Shown here in pieces: positions 46,412 through 58,180 of a stretch of 64,000 bases of DNA (position 1 is the stretch's first letter; each line of letters opens with the position of its first letter). The stretch is taken from positions 2,232,001 through 2,296,000 of the forward strand of contig JAPWGK010000005.1 in NCBI GenBank assembly GCA_029641185.1, written 5' to 3'. Source of the DNA: Pseudofabraea citricarpa (taxonomy: Eukaryota > Ascomycota > Leotiomycetes > Helotiales > Dermateaceae). The notes beneath the pieces were generated by a model, which searched no databases, had not been told where the DNA came from, and saw only the letters and a list, made by a program, of their open reading frames with translations. The translations under genes and the position numbers were made by a program.

Positions 46412-46833
46412 TAAGATTAGGATTAATTACGAGATACCATACTCCCAAGGACATGCTTCGTAATATTCCTTTAATAGGGGGAGCTGTTAAGCTAAGCAAG
46501 CAATTTAAAATTTCCATTGAAACGTTTTAGGTGTACAAATGTACTATTTCCTCTTGGCAATTTATATTATTTCACCTGGCAGCGCTAGTAAGTAGCGTAG
46601 GAAGAACCCAAGCAAATAAATGCCTTGGTACAAAGCTAGTTGAAACGCAAATAGTAGTATTATGAAAGTTCTGAAATGAAAACGGTAAATAAACAAACAT
46701 GCTGACAGCATACTCAAAATTCAGATTCGTATTTCTATCTTGTGCTAATGAGCCACTACATGTGTCTCCAAATACCAATGAAAACACCTTTGAACATAGC
46801 TCCTAGCTTCATGGGTTAGCGAGCAAAACTTCG
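46412..46833. other. gap, 3' flank of Zn2Cys6 gene
   Basis: No gene supported. Confidence 0.4.
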
Positions 46834-49333
46834 CTAACCTAGCATCGAGTTCCAATTCATATGCGAGTCAGGCAAATCGGTAGCATCATCAAAGACCTGC
46901 TGCATAAAGTCCACCCAGAAAGAAGTCCCAAACTCATTCATTGGAACTTCATGTGCCTGTGAAGCAGCAAGTTCCATATCCGGCCGATTCATGGAGGGAT
47001 TCGGGGCGAGGTAGTCCATGCTTAGTCCACCCCCAAACTCCGAGAACATATTCGTATGATCAATGCCATGCAACGTACTTGAAGATACGTTGCTATTCCC
47101 AATATCTGGCATGATTGTTGCTGGAGATGCTGAATTGAGAAGATGCTTGATCTTGCCATAGGTATCTTTGATGTTGTGGTAACAAGATCGAAGAATCCCA
47201 ATGCCTGATCCAGCCATTGCGTTCGCAGGCTCAATAACACTCAGCCTGCCTATTGCCTGCAAGATCGCATATTCCATCTGCTGTACCAAGTTCCGGTCAT
47301 TTGTTGGGAACGTTGTGGTGACGGTCGTGAGCACAATTGCTGCATCGATGGAGTAGAAAGAATTGCCAAAGTAGCTGTAGTGCGTTCTGCCTATGATCTC
47401 AAAGAACCGCTCCTGAGAATCTAAAACAACCAGGGCTGCTTCCATTACTTTCTGTCGACTATTTATATGTTTGGCAACGTGCGGGCGATGGAGCGCGATG
47501 AGCAGCGAGTAAGCCGCTGTGAGTATTTTCTCGCGATACCGAGGTAAGACTGGCAGATGGGAGTCCCACGACAGATCGGGATTCATTGGCCGAATAGCTG
47601 GAGGGAGGTCATCCATCAAAGACAGGATACTAGCATGCATTTTCTCGACGATGCGGTAATCTTTGAGTCCACGCTTGTCGGCTCCCGAAGCACGGAGCTC
47701 ATGTATTTTATGTGAAATCGCATAGAGAAACATGTTTACGGAAAAAGATGTAGGAGTTTTCTCACTTCCGGGAAGTGGTTTCAGTGTCATAGGATGTACG
47801 TTTTCTGGATCTTCGGGAATGTCATACTCTATCGGTGGTTCGACATCGCAATCGCCTGCATTTATCAATCTTGGTCGCCCGAGGAGTATGGATTTATTCC
47901 TGCAATAGTCAGGTTTGATATCGAGCGCAGAGCTGTATAACTTACGCGTCCCACAAGTAAAGGTTTACCCAGAGCTGTTTCTTGTACTGGTCGAACCAGA
48001 ACTCGTCCGGACTCACATTTTGAGGAAGCCGGCTACGACGATGGAGATTGAGCTCTTGCGATTTCCTATATGGATGTAAGCATAAACGACTCTCAAGCCT
48101 GCATTCTATTCTAACCTTATGCCATTTCCAAGTGTATGCCATGATTCAGCCCCACGACCACGATTCTTCAGCCAAGCGGCTCTAAAGAGATCATGTTGCA
48201 CAGCAATAAATCCAGTTCCTTGGTGGCCTAACAATGATATAAGCTCCACACCCTCATCCGTATACCTATGAGAGATCTGAAGCGCAGTGGAGTCCGGCAG
48301 ATCCTCTATGGTGGTTTCTGGTGGTTGAAATTGAAGTGTCAAGGCAAGGACCTGAAAGAGCAAGGCTGGAAAGCATTGTGCGTCTGCTGAAAGTGTCTCA
48401 ATATGCGTCGTCCCAGAAGCACTACTTGTGAATTCACGCCATTCTCTCAGTGCCTTCTTAAAATAATATGGCTCAAGCAGAGTGTATATCCAACTGACTT
48501 CCGAGAAGTATGTCGCAATGAGGTCGTCGGTCACTGACTCGGAAGGTAGGTCCGAAGCAATCCGCCAATACCTCTGCCATGTGGATTCCGCAGGATGGCG
48601 CTGTAGACCTGCAGCTTGTTGGTCCCTGCCCTGCAGGACCTGAAGTTGTTGTTAGTCTGATAAAGCTGACACGTAGTGTTGCTCTCACCTTATCAGCTTC
48701 GACAAATGCATTGCTACCCTTTATTGAAGAATAGCCAAATACATCCTGAACACTAGCATTCGAAGGAGAATCGTTCGATACTGATCTGTTGCTGCTGTTC
48801 GTCTCGTTGGTCGATTCATGATCGGGTTTCTGTGATGACCTGACAATTGCTATTAGAGACAAATTCGATCCATGTTCATCACACGTGGTAGGGGGAAGAT
48901 CTAGACTGATAGATCGCAATAGCGGAGCTTCCTAGAACAACCAGTCTCCCAGTAAAGCCGACGGGCTCGAGACTAGTGTGCAAAATGTACTCACCATGCC
49001 TGTGATGGATAAAAGCATTCGTGGCCAACTTTTCGGGCGGCACAGTTGTTGCAAGGTCTTCGGCGATTACACTAAACCGATGAATCAGCTCTTCATCTTC
49101 GGAGTATGCACATCGGGCATTACCTTCTGCTTCCGCCGATGACAATGTGAGCAGGATGTGATGATGCGTTTTCTGGGAACGGGCACATGGGGAGCGTCCA
49201 TCTTTCGACGATCCTTAGCTGCAGACAAGTAAGCTATAAATGAAGCACTGCCCTCAAAATTCAACAACATACCTGTGGACTTTTGTGAACCAGGAACGGC
49301 CACTATCTTGGAAGAGCTTGTAGATCCAGACAT
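46834..49333 (-). CDS. Zn2Cys6 fungal-specific transcription factor
   Basis: Predicted 719-residue nuclear regulator in seven exons on minus: 49333-49273, 49218-49124, 49071-48995, 48905-48689, 48639-48116, 48065-47946 and 47899-46834. The binuclear zinc cluster is split by the second intron. CSHCHRRKQK joins CNRRRPCNNCAARKVGHEC, giving Cys43, 46, 53, 59, 62 and 71 in the CX2CX6CX5CX2CX8C pattern. The rest matches the fungal-specific middle homology region (Fungal_trans): YFSEVSWIYTLLEPYYF, FPALLFQVLAL, LISLLGHQGTGF, LNLHRRSRLP, and VNLYLWDA. The short 54-nt first intron keeps frame if retained. The model is strong from the zinc cluster on; the N-terminal 20 residues are less certain. The regulated genes are unknown, though the GST gene follows at about 1.26 kb. 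Confidence 0.83.
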
Positions 49334-50596
49334 CGGAAGAGATATCAAATGGCCAAGGCTCGATAAGTGCTCCAGTCAGACTTTTTGTATCGCTTCCACA
49401 ACTCTAGTCAGCATTGCATTGCCATCGCTTAATTTCTACAGCGACTCGAAAACACACTAGGCAAATGATTTAACCCTTTATAATCTTCCACCCTCCCGAG
49501 GCCCCACCCAGGCTCCACAAAAAGGGTAGAGCTGGAAGAATCTATTGGCTGTACGCCTCGCTAAGCCTCGCTCCTGCCCCACTTTTTCTGTCCCGAAGAG
49601 GGAATATTCCATTTCGGGCGATCACCAAACGTTGCAATCTTATATACTATATATAGGGGGGGGTATGGATGGAGAGGGGGGGGGTTAAATTTTGCAAGGA
49701 TTCGAATGCTATAGCTCTTAATTTCGTGGTGTTATCCGTTCCAAAGTTATTAGTACTGCGAATAAATACCCCCTCGAAAAAAAAGTTGAAAAGGGAAAAC
49801 TTCGGTTTTCAGGAGCGGACCGGAAGAATATTCTACCGGGTCACGTGTGCTATATCCTCCGACTCCCTGGCCGTATCCAGTTAGCTCCCGGCATATGCAT
49901 GCTTAAACGCTAGTTATTACAAGAACATACAAAAGGATTTTCCTGTTTCTAGTATTATTGGTATGTTATTAGTGATCAGCGACCAGGATTTTGGAGTTGT
50001 TGATTTGAAATAGGTGTTCCATCTATCAAGCCCTTTACGAGGGAAATCCTGCGATGCTATATTTCAAAAAGAAGACAAATGGATTTTAGGTTGGTTTTGA
50101 ATCCTGACGTGCCGTGACATACAACCATAAGCAGATTGCATGAGAGGAAGGAGTGGGTAGCAGAGTGGCTTTCATATGGCGCCGAACCTCTTTCGGGATT
50201 AGTCTGTGCCCCAACGCCGAAAAACATTTCGGCCGAAGGTTTCGGCGACACCAGTCATCAAGTCAATTTGCCAGCATCTCCCGAAACGTACTTTATCTCA
50301 ACTCATCTGCACGACTTCGCATTTGAAGCGACTCTGGATTTTCATCTACTGTCTAAAGTGTTACAGGATTGCCAACGACACCATGTTTCATCCGATAACT
50401 TCCTTTTCTGGGTCTTCAATACTTCAATGCCATCAGACATCGCTATGATTTTTTTGACAGTTCAAAATCTTTGCAAAGACGGCTTGGTTTCTGATGGAAC
50501 CGGTCACTTCTACATAGTGCTGGATTTTGTTGTAACACTTTTTATTGTTGATAGTATCTGCAGTATTCATAATATTACGAACTGTAGGGTTACCTC
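49334..50596. other. 1.3-kb gap with G-rich runs
   Basis: Promoter of the Zn2Cys6 gene on the left. Two runs of eight and about nine G's at about 49656-49684 flank GTATGGATGGAGA. The open frame at about 50136-50702 begins with a non-ATG codon and is the antisense shadow of the GST 3' end plus noncoding DNA. A palindromic CACGTG-like TCACGTGT is near 49841. Confidence 0.4.
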
Positions 50597-51449
50597 CTAT
50601 TTCTTGGCATCAGCCTTCATAGACTCTTGGATCCATTTCTTGGATGCCTCAGCATGTTTCTTGATCGCATCAGGGTCTTTTTGCAATTCCTTCATACGAT
50701 GAGGGTCAGGTACATGTCGACCCTTCTCTACACCAGGTCTTGCCAGCATTCTATCGTCCCAAGCTTTCAAGGCCGGGAACTCCTCAATATCAACGCCGGC
50801 CCAGAATGCGGCAGTTACCAATCCCCAGTGCGCGATGTCTGCAATGGTACATTTTTCTCCGACAAGATAGCCTGAAGTAGACTTCTCAAGGTGTGTGTTG
50901 AGTACACCATAAAGACGTCTTGTCTCATTCTTGTATCGGTTTATACCGTACTCGATGTGCTCGGGTGCATAGCGAGAGAAATGGTTGGCTTGGCCTTGCA
51001 TGGGACCAACACCAGCATTGAGAAAGAACAACTATTCAACGCCAGCTTTCACCGTCAGACTGCTAGACCTCAACTTACCCAGTTGTTGACTTCGTAGTAT
51101 TCTCTGGTTCCTCGAGGGTAGGATATCTTGTGCTCCTACAAAAATATCAGGAAGTATCCATGAAATTTCATGTGAAACCTACAGTGTCGTACTGCTCGAT
51201 AAGATATTGTTGGATGGAGCCAGATTCAAACAAGCGGATCGTCTTGCCATCAGTAAAGGTATCGGTCAATGCAGGAATGCGGCCGTTGGGGTTGATTTCG
51301 AGAAACCATGGCTCCTTCTGGACGTTCTTTCCAATATCAATCTTGGTGACCTTGTATGGTAGACCTAACTCTTCAAGGGTTATGGAGATTTTGATTCCAT
51401 TAGGAGTCTGGGTGGTATAGAGATGGATGTCTGGAGTACGAGCTGCCAT
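50597..51449 (-). CDS. Ure2-like glutathione S-transferase
   Basis: Predicted 252-residue enzyme of the fungal Ure2p-like GST class in three exons on minus: 51449-51183, 51135-51079 and 51031-50597. The N-terminal thioredoxin-like domain reads IHLYTTQTPNGIKISITLEELGLPY and then NPNGRIPALTD, LFESGSIQQYL (cis-Pro and Glu-Ser for glutathione). The alpha-helical domain holds NNWLFFLNAGVGPMQGQANHF and the N-capping-like TIADIAHWG. These match Ure2p-type GSTs with glutathione or disulfide-bond reductase activity. There is another in-frame ATG at 51497, which would add 16 residues; I prefer 51449 because family members start near MAARTPDI. Likely roles are detoxification and redox. Confidence 0.88.
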
Positions 51450-52102
51450 GTTGATTTGAGATGATAGCTGTCTAATTCGTGAACTGACTATTGTCATGAA
51501 AGAACTTAAATGAAGTTGCTATTGTGAATATGGAAACGGTGAGGATTACGTCGTGTTAAAAAGAATGGTCGGCGGGGCATAGTTACCCCACATTCCGTGA
51601 TCTGTAACGCCGAAATATTTGTAATCAATGGGAAACCAAAATGATGATTGTTCAAGTGAATTTCTAGATGACAAGAGTGATTTTAAATCACTTCGGCCTA
51701 AAAGTGAATAGGTTCTAGCAAATTATATTAATTGAACATGTAGGTATGCATAGGTACACAAGATACAATCTTGGTTGGTATGCCAGATGTTGGGAAAACC
51801 TAAGCACATTTAATATATATCGCTTGATATACTAAATAATCTCCAGGTAGCTGCTCAAATCCCTTATGCAACCTTTCCTACCATAGAAATTTACACGCCA
51901 TGACGAAGCCCAGATGGTAACCAATATAGTATATCACGTGAATTGTTCCGGTGGGATATCACACGATCCGGAAGAACAAATTTGCGTTCCGCCACACGCT
52001 AACCCATCTTCTTTCGAAGCTCTCATCGCAATCCTAGAAATCACATCCCAACAGCACCCATCATCTCAAACAGATTTACACTCCTAACTGCGAACTCACA
52101 AC
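51450..52102. promoter_or_regulatory. divergent intergenic region, GST / BBP
   Basis: About 650 bp between divergent starts; AT-rich middle. No gene supported. Both promoters must lie here. Confidence 0.45.
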
Positions 52103-54255
52103 ATGGCTTGGCGATCGCAGACATCGCAGACAGGCTCTAATGCCATGCCTCTAGGAAACCGACGACGCTTTGGTGGTGAAAGCGCATCCCCCCCTCGCGA
52201 CGAATACAACCCAACCCAGCCGCCTGAACCCAGCAGCTTCAAACGCGGTCGCAGTCCAGTAAGAAGTGAGTTTATCGTCATATTCTGTCAGACTTAAGTC
52301 ACTAACATCACGCAGCTGAGGAACCAGCAGGTGACGGCAACAGACGACGCAAGAAGAGAAACCGTTGGGGCGATGCTACAGAGAACAAAGCCGCCGGTCT
52401 AATGGGACTTCCCACTGCCATTATGGCCAATATGACCAGTGAACAGCTTGAAGCTTATACTCTCCACTTGCGCATTGAAGAGATTAGCCAAAAACTTAGG
52501 ATCGATGATGTTGTCCCTGCTGATGGCGATCGGTTAGTTCAGCATGACAACGTACTTCCGATCTAGTGCTAACTCTTATCAGTTCCCCATCCCCACCACC
52601 TCAGTACGATAACTTCGGTCGCCGTGTCAATACACGAGAGTACAGATATCGAAAGCGCCTTGAGGATGAGCGTCACAAGCTGATTGAGAAGGCTATGAAG
52701 GTCATTCCTAACTATCATCCACCACAGGACTATCGTCGTCCCACTAAGACACAGGAGAAAGTTTACGTGCCAGTCAACGATTATCCAGAGATTAACTTCA
52801 GTATGATTGCTAACCCTCTAACATTTCTAACTTCCTACCCCAATTTTCTTACTTCGTTTTTGTGTGACAATGCGTGGGGCATTGAGAGAATGCAGCGTAA
52901 TGTCTTCACTAACATGTCATACTCACTACACTTTGCTCCAAAGCTTTTGACCATACACTAACACTTAGCTCCCTTACTAAAGTTGGCTTACTTATCGGAC
53001 CCCGTGGAAATACATTGAAGAAGATGGAAACTGAATCACAGGCCAAGATTGCCATTCGTGGAAAAGGATCCGTCAAAGAAGGAAAAGGTCGCTCCGATGC
53101 TGCCCATACCAGCAACCAAGAAGAGGATCTCCACTGCTTGATCATGGCGGATACCGAGGAGAAGGTCAATAAAGCCAAGAAGCTCATCCACAACATCATT
53201 GAAACTGTGAGCACCCTCTTCCTTTCTTTTACATCATTTGCTGACAACACTAGGCTGCATCTATTCCTGAAGGTCAAAACGAGCTCAAGCGTAATCAACT
53301 TCGAGAACTCGCTGCTCTCAACGGTACTCTTCGTGACGACGAGAACCAAGCTTGCCAGAACTGTGGTCAAATTGGTCATCGCAAATATGACTGTCCCGAG
53401 CAACGAAACTTTACTGCCAACATTATCTGTCGTGTCTGTGGAAATGCTGGCCATATGGCAAGAGACTGTCCCGATAGAGCTCGTGGAACCGATTACCGAA
53501 ATGGAGGAGCTGCTGGTGGACCTCCTGGCGCAACTGCTGGTCGTATTGGTACTGGCGATGCTGTTGACCGTGAATATGAGGTAAGCAGATTCCATTTTTG
53601 CTTCAAGTAGAACGAACTAACATTGATATAGCAACTCATGCAAGAGCTTTCCGGTGGTGCACCCGCTGGAGCAGCCCCTGCTCGCATCGAAGCTGGTCCA
53701 GGAGGTTTCGATCAAGGACCTAGTGCTGAGGGCGGCGACGTTAAACCTTGGCAACGTGGACCCACCGGCGCAGCTGCTCCTTGGCAACAACGTGGTCGCG
53801 GCGATGATCGTGGAAACGATTTCAATTCTCGTGATTCAGGATCTGGTGCTGCTCCATGGGCTAGAGATCGTGGACGTGGCAATGATAACCGTGGTGGCGA
53901 CTACAACGCAGCTGGATACGGTGGATCGGGTGGTGCTGCTCCTTGGCAACAACAAGCCCCAGCTTATCCCGCTGGTGGATATGGTGGATATGCCGGAGCT
54001 CCTGCTGCTCCTCCTGCTGCTCCTTGGCAACAACAAGCTCCAGGTTATGGCGGTGGTCAACAAAGCATGGGTGCACCTCCTGGATTGGCACCACCTCCTG
54101 GAGCCGCTGGCCTGAGTGCGTTACTTCAACAGTTTGCTGGCAGTCCTCCCCCACCTCCTCCTTCTGGTGCTGCTCCTCCTCCACCTCCACCATCTGGTGC
54201 TCCTCCTCCACCACCTCCAAGTGATGATCAACCACCACCCCCTCCAGGAGCTTAG
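52103..54255 (+). CDS. BBP1: branchpoint-bridging protein (BBP/SF1)
   Basis: Predicted 590-residue splicing factor that recognises the intron branch point in the commitment complex. Six exons: 52103-52265, 52316-52532, 52583-52800, 52983-53206, 53254-53580 and 53632-54255. The U2AF65-binding Arg/Trp element is at KKRNRWGD. The SF1 helix-hairpin region follows ([18 protein letters not shown], then [15 protein letters not shown]). The KH-QUA2 RNA-binding domain has [14 protein letters not shown] and [14 protein letters not shown]. Two CCHC zinc knuckles follow: [14 protein letters not shown] and [14 protein letters not shown]. The end is very rich in Gly, Pro and Gln-Gln-Ala repeats (APWQQQAP repeats, Pro-runs). 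The 182-nt intron before exon 4 splits the KH domain at NFI-GLLIG. Family call is certain. Confidence 0.94.
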
Positions 54256-55270
54256 GATCGACCATGGATACTGACATAGGGGTTACGTCTAATTCAAATT
54301 GATACAATGCTTTTCACCTCTAGGACATTCTAACTTTTGCAGCTTTCTGCTGCTTGAAGTGTTTGACTTACCTTCCCGTTTCTGTAGGATTGTTAGTTGT
54401 AATAATAAAAATAAAAATAAAATAAAAGGCAGCTTCGATATGAACTGTGTGACCTTTGCCAAATGGATTATAAAGATAGTCTTAGTTTTACTGAGCTAAC
54501 GACAAAATAGTTGCCACTGGGAAGCATCGATTCCTAGTGAGAGCTATCCTGCTGAACATTCAATGTTTATCTTCTTGGAATATTTTATATTTATTGAGAG
54601 TGACTCTTAAGAGATATTCATCTATACTGAATCAATTTTCCCTGTCTAAGTTGCTTCCAGCGTTTCTCAAACCGACTTTTCCACGAGCTGGGCCGTTCTT
54701 ATTCAAAGTTCTTTTTTATGGTTCTACGGTAAATAATTTTCCCTGCGAGTATTATTGAGGTATGTTATTACATGAAGCGCTCAAGAGTTATATATAATTT
54801 ACGCCAAGGACAGCCTGAGATTCAATATTGCGTACCCTCCCATCTCATTTCTCCTCGCAGAACCATTCGCTCAAAAGGGTTGATGGGTGGACAAAAACGG
54901 AACAAGCAAACAAAGCAAGGCAAGGCAGTGAACAAAGAAAATCGCCGCGTAGACACAAACAAACCTATCCGGAAAAAGTCAGCGAGGTCCAGCTAAGGCG
55001 ATTTCATAAAGCTGTCTGGTTTCCATATCGGCTCCTTCAGGTCGATCTTCAGGTTGTCGATTTCTCTCTGGCCGATCATGTTTTTAGGGCGATATGACCG
55101 CTCTGAGAGGTCTCCAATGGTTCGTCGTTCATGTTGCCGCCGCTGTATCCCGTCGTCTCTGTCTATTTCGCTCCACCTACGTCAGCTTTTGTTTCTTTTC
55201 TTTTCTCCCTCTTGTTTCTTGAGGATTAGGTAAGTGTCCATGAGCTGCGTGCATCAATCAGGGATAGGAC
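54256..55270. other. 1-kb convergent gap
   Basis: Contains an AAAATAA-type run near 54403-54425 (probable BBP 3' end). No gene supported. An ORF at 54772-54996 is basic and low-complexity. Confidence 0.45.
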
Positions 55271-57277
55271 TTACATACACTTCCTCAACTGGTCGTGTCT
55301 TCTTTTTTCTAGCTCTAGGTTTCTGTAATGATTTTTTGCAAGCCGAATTTGGCTATTTAGTCGTTCGTTCTTTCGCCTAAGCGAGGCGATCTTCTCGCGG
55401 TTGTCGCCTATGCTGTGAGAAGCCTTGTTGGATCGGGCGGCTCTCAGAGCCTCTTCGAGCTCAGCGATGTGTCGCGCGGAGTCGTCGAGGGATTCTTGCA
55501 TCGCGTCCGTCATGCTCTTGTGCCCTTGGGCTTGGTCTTGCAACTGTAGCTTGGAAGGGCCGCGCTCGACGTCTGGGAGACGTTGCAATTCTGGAATCTG
55601 GTTATTGCCAGAGTTGAACGCGTACTTTTCGAGGGCTTCGCCTTGAGGATTTCGTATATTGAGGGGACTTTCCACGCGCTTCTGATACCCTTCCTTCTTC
55701 TTGAGCTGCTTCTTCAACTCGGACATTTTCTCGCGTTCCCCGTCGAGGATTTGTTGGAGGTTTTCGAGCTCTTCGAACTTAATGTGATCATGAATGGCCA
55801 TGGGGCTGTATTCTTGCGCTAGATAGGCATGGGCCTGGGCTTCGGATTGAGCTTGGTAGCCTTGGGCTTGGACTTCGTAGGCTTGGGAATGGGCGGCAGA
55901 TGTATTGATCAATTGCTGCATGTCTCCAAGAAGGCGGCTGTGTTCGTCTTTCAGCCACCTGAGTTGATTCTTGAGAGTTTCCACTGCGTTCTTTTGTGCA
56001 TCGATGTTTTCATTAAGCTCTTCTGCTTGGGCGGCCGCCCATGCCTCTATTTCGGCAATCTGGCGCTTGTGCTCGTCATCATCTTTTTTCATTTCCTTCT
56101 GGATATCCGCGATACGCTTCTGTTCTGCAACGACACGGTGCTTGACGGCGTTGAGTTGTTGCGTCTGCTCAGTGTACTTGGCTTTGAGTGAGTCGAAATT
56201 GTTTTGGGATGCTGCGTTGGCATATTCCAACTCGGTGATTCTTTGCATGCTGTTGACTACGTGCTGGCTCTGGTTTGCATCGGCCTCCTGCCATCGGGCT
56301 TGCTCGGATTTGAATTGCTCGTCCAAAGCTGTGGTTCCCAGCTTGAGTTCGTCGTTCTCTAACTTGAGAGTGTTAAGTTCGATTTGGAGCGCGCTAACTT
56401 CTAATTCGACATCACTAGAGTCTGCCTGATTCAACTCTTGTCGCAGTTTTTTATTCTCTTGATAGAGACTATTTAGTTGATTCTGAAGGGCATTGACTTG
56501 TGACACGTTCTGCCCATTAGCTAGTTTGCGTTTCTTTGGCGAAGACTCACTACTGGATTCGAACAGCTCTTGTTTAGCGTCACGCTCAAGTTGCTCGTTG
56601 CGAGATCTCAGTTCCTGAAGTTCCTGCTGATAGTCTTTGAGCTCTTGTTCATAATCCTGAATCTTGGCAGCCAACGCCTGATTATCGACCGTCAAATCCA
56701 CGAGGGCTTTCTCCGAGTCAGATTTGGCTAACAGCTTGAACAGCTGAATGACTGAATTGCGCGATTGGAGACCCCGTTCCAATTGCTGAGCGTAGCCTTC
56801 CGCGGCGGCACGATCGTTTTGCGAAATATACAGTCGGTCGATTGTTTCTTCTATTTTTTCAGGGACCTCGTCGTCTAGCAGGTCTGGAAGTTCTTGTTTC
56901 AAAGACTTGCAACTCAAAGCATGGCGCGCATACTTGTAATCGGCTTCGGCGCGTGCAGCCTTCAGATGATCAAGCTCGGAATTTTGCTTGTCGATGATGC
57001 TATCCACAAGCCCAATGTAAAATTTCAGATTGCTGATTGGCCATTCCTCGGACGAATTTGCCAGTTCGGCCCGGATGGCTTTGTCCTTTGTCCTTTGTTC
57101 TGCAATCTCCTGGTTGAGGATCTTCTTCTCCTCTTCTAGTTTCTTGTTGGCTTTGATGAGGTTGGCAATTACCTGAGGAGCCTCCTGAGCACCTTCCCGC
57201 TCTTTTTGTCGTTGGTACTCAATCTCGGCTATATGAGCCTTCAATTGAGCAATTTGCGACTGTTTACGTGTCGCCAT
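55271..57277 (-). CDS. long coiled-coil protein of unknown function
   Basis: Single large ORF of 668 residues, almost wholly alpha-helical coiled coil with Glu, Gln, Lys, Leu and Ala heptads, for example IQDYEQELKDYQQELQEL, MKKDDDEHKRQIAEIEAW and LRRKNERLNSQIRLAKNHY. A short non-coiled basic linker (SSESSPKKRKLANG) near residue 250 could be a nuclear localisation signal, and a YEVQAQGYQAQ-type Gln/Ala/Tyr stretch lies near residue 470. There is no kinesin, SMC or spindle domain that I can identify. The last codons (AAG TGT ATG TAA) contain a good donor, GTATGT. Splicing there to an acceptor about 35 bp further on would give an alternative basic C-terminus. Structural or scaffold role is the reasonable guess. 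Confidence 0.72.
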   Translation of the reverse strand: MATRKQSQIAQLKAHIAEIEYQRQKEREGAQEAPQVIANLIKANKKLEEEKKILNQEIAEQRTKDKAIRAELANSSEEWPISNLKFYIGLVDSIIDKQNSELDHLKAARAEADYKYARHALSCKSLKQELPDLLDDEVPEKIEETIDRLYISQNDRAAAEGYAQQLERGLQSRNSVIQLFKLLAKSDSEKALVDLTVDNQALAAKIQDYEQELKDYQQELQELRSRNEQLERDAKQELFESSSESSPKKRKLANGQNVSQVNALQNQLNSLYQENKKLRQELNQADSSDVELEVSALQIELNTLKLENDELKLGTTALDEQFKSEQARWQEADANQSQHVVNSMQRITELEYANAASQNNFDSLKAKYTEQTQQLNAVKHRVVAEQKRIADIQKEMKKDDDEHKRQIAEIEAWAAAQAEELNENIDAQKNAVETLKNQLRWLKDEHSRLLGDMQQLINTSAAHSQAYEVQAQGYQAQSEAQAHAYLAQEYSPMAIHDHIKFEELENLQQILDGEREKMSELKKQLKKKEGYQKRVESPLNIRNPQGEALEKYAFNSGNNQIPELQRLPDVERGPSKLQLQDQAQGHKSMTDAMQESLDDSARHIAELEEALRAARSNKASHSIGDNREKIASLRRKNERLNSQIRLAKNHYRNLELEKRRHDQLRKCM

Positions 57278-58180
57278 AATGTGAGATATCGTGCGCCAGA
57301 TGTGACTTTCCCTCAGGAATGTACAAAAATGTTACCTCTTGTTGAGGAAAAAAAATGCAGACGAGAATAAATGAGGTGGAATTTGTTTAGATGGGCTACT
57401 TAACAATTATTTAATCCTTTGTTGCGCTTTATGAAGGTAGACAGTGGCCGGATTTGGCTGCTAAAGGGTTGTGAGCCAGCAAAGTGCCCTTGGCTTCTTC
57501 CATCGCGATACAAAGAAGATATGAAGAGCATGTCTACTATGGACTTTCACCTCGGGTATTGTCCGATGTGCCAGAAGCATTACTCTTTTCATCGTGACAC
57601 CACAAATATCCTTTGTGCCTTTTTATACGAAGCTGACGGATTGGGAAATCGTATTATCATACTTCTGGATTGTTTTTGCTATAATCCCTTGAGAACCTCT
57701 ATGCTGCAGGCCAGTATATGTCAAACGACCAGCACTTGGGTTGGATTCGACTTAGTACTTTTGAGTAATCAATTTTACAATCAACCCAGTCGTTCTCATC
57801 CTTGAGAGATTCCATGGTTAAAAATGCTCGTCGGATACGCCTTTGTTTTGTAAACGCTTGCAGAGATTCTTAGGAATGCAAAAGTCCCAATAAGAGATGT
57901 CGTTAGAAGTGGGATCGTAAGAACATTATTCCGGCGCGAGCCTCGGCTCGGCCCCAGAGAAATAGATCTTCTCGGACAAATATTTCCCCCGAGTTGTGCA
58001 GGAACGGCCAAACAATAGAACCACGCACTGATAACGACATGTAGGCTCCTCGGCTCCCGGGGTCAGAATGATGCTGTGAATTGCGGCGCAAGCCAAATAA
58101 GCTTACAGGCCCTTGGAAGAAGACTCACCTCAAGATGTGATTCATCTCGAGCACAGCTGCTGCGCAATAACACATACAAA
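57278..58180. other. gap with one doubtful ORF
   Basis: An ATG ORF at 57431-57805 (124 aa) has cysteine pairs (KGCEPAKCPWLLP, GYCPMCQKHYSFH) that could bind metal, but the rest is not protein-like and no splice sites or homologue support it. Otherwise this is the TMEM53 promoter side. Confidence 0.35.

Noticed and set aside
50136..50702. 188-codon plus-strand ORF near the GST gene
   Set aside because: Begins with a non-ATG codon and runs antisense into the GST coding end; no protein character.
57431..57805. 124-residue ORF with Cys pairs
   Set aside because: Only the two Cys pairs are suggestive; the rest is not protein-like. Kept as a note in the gap entry.
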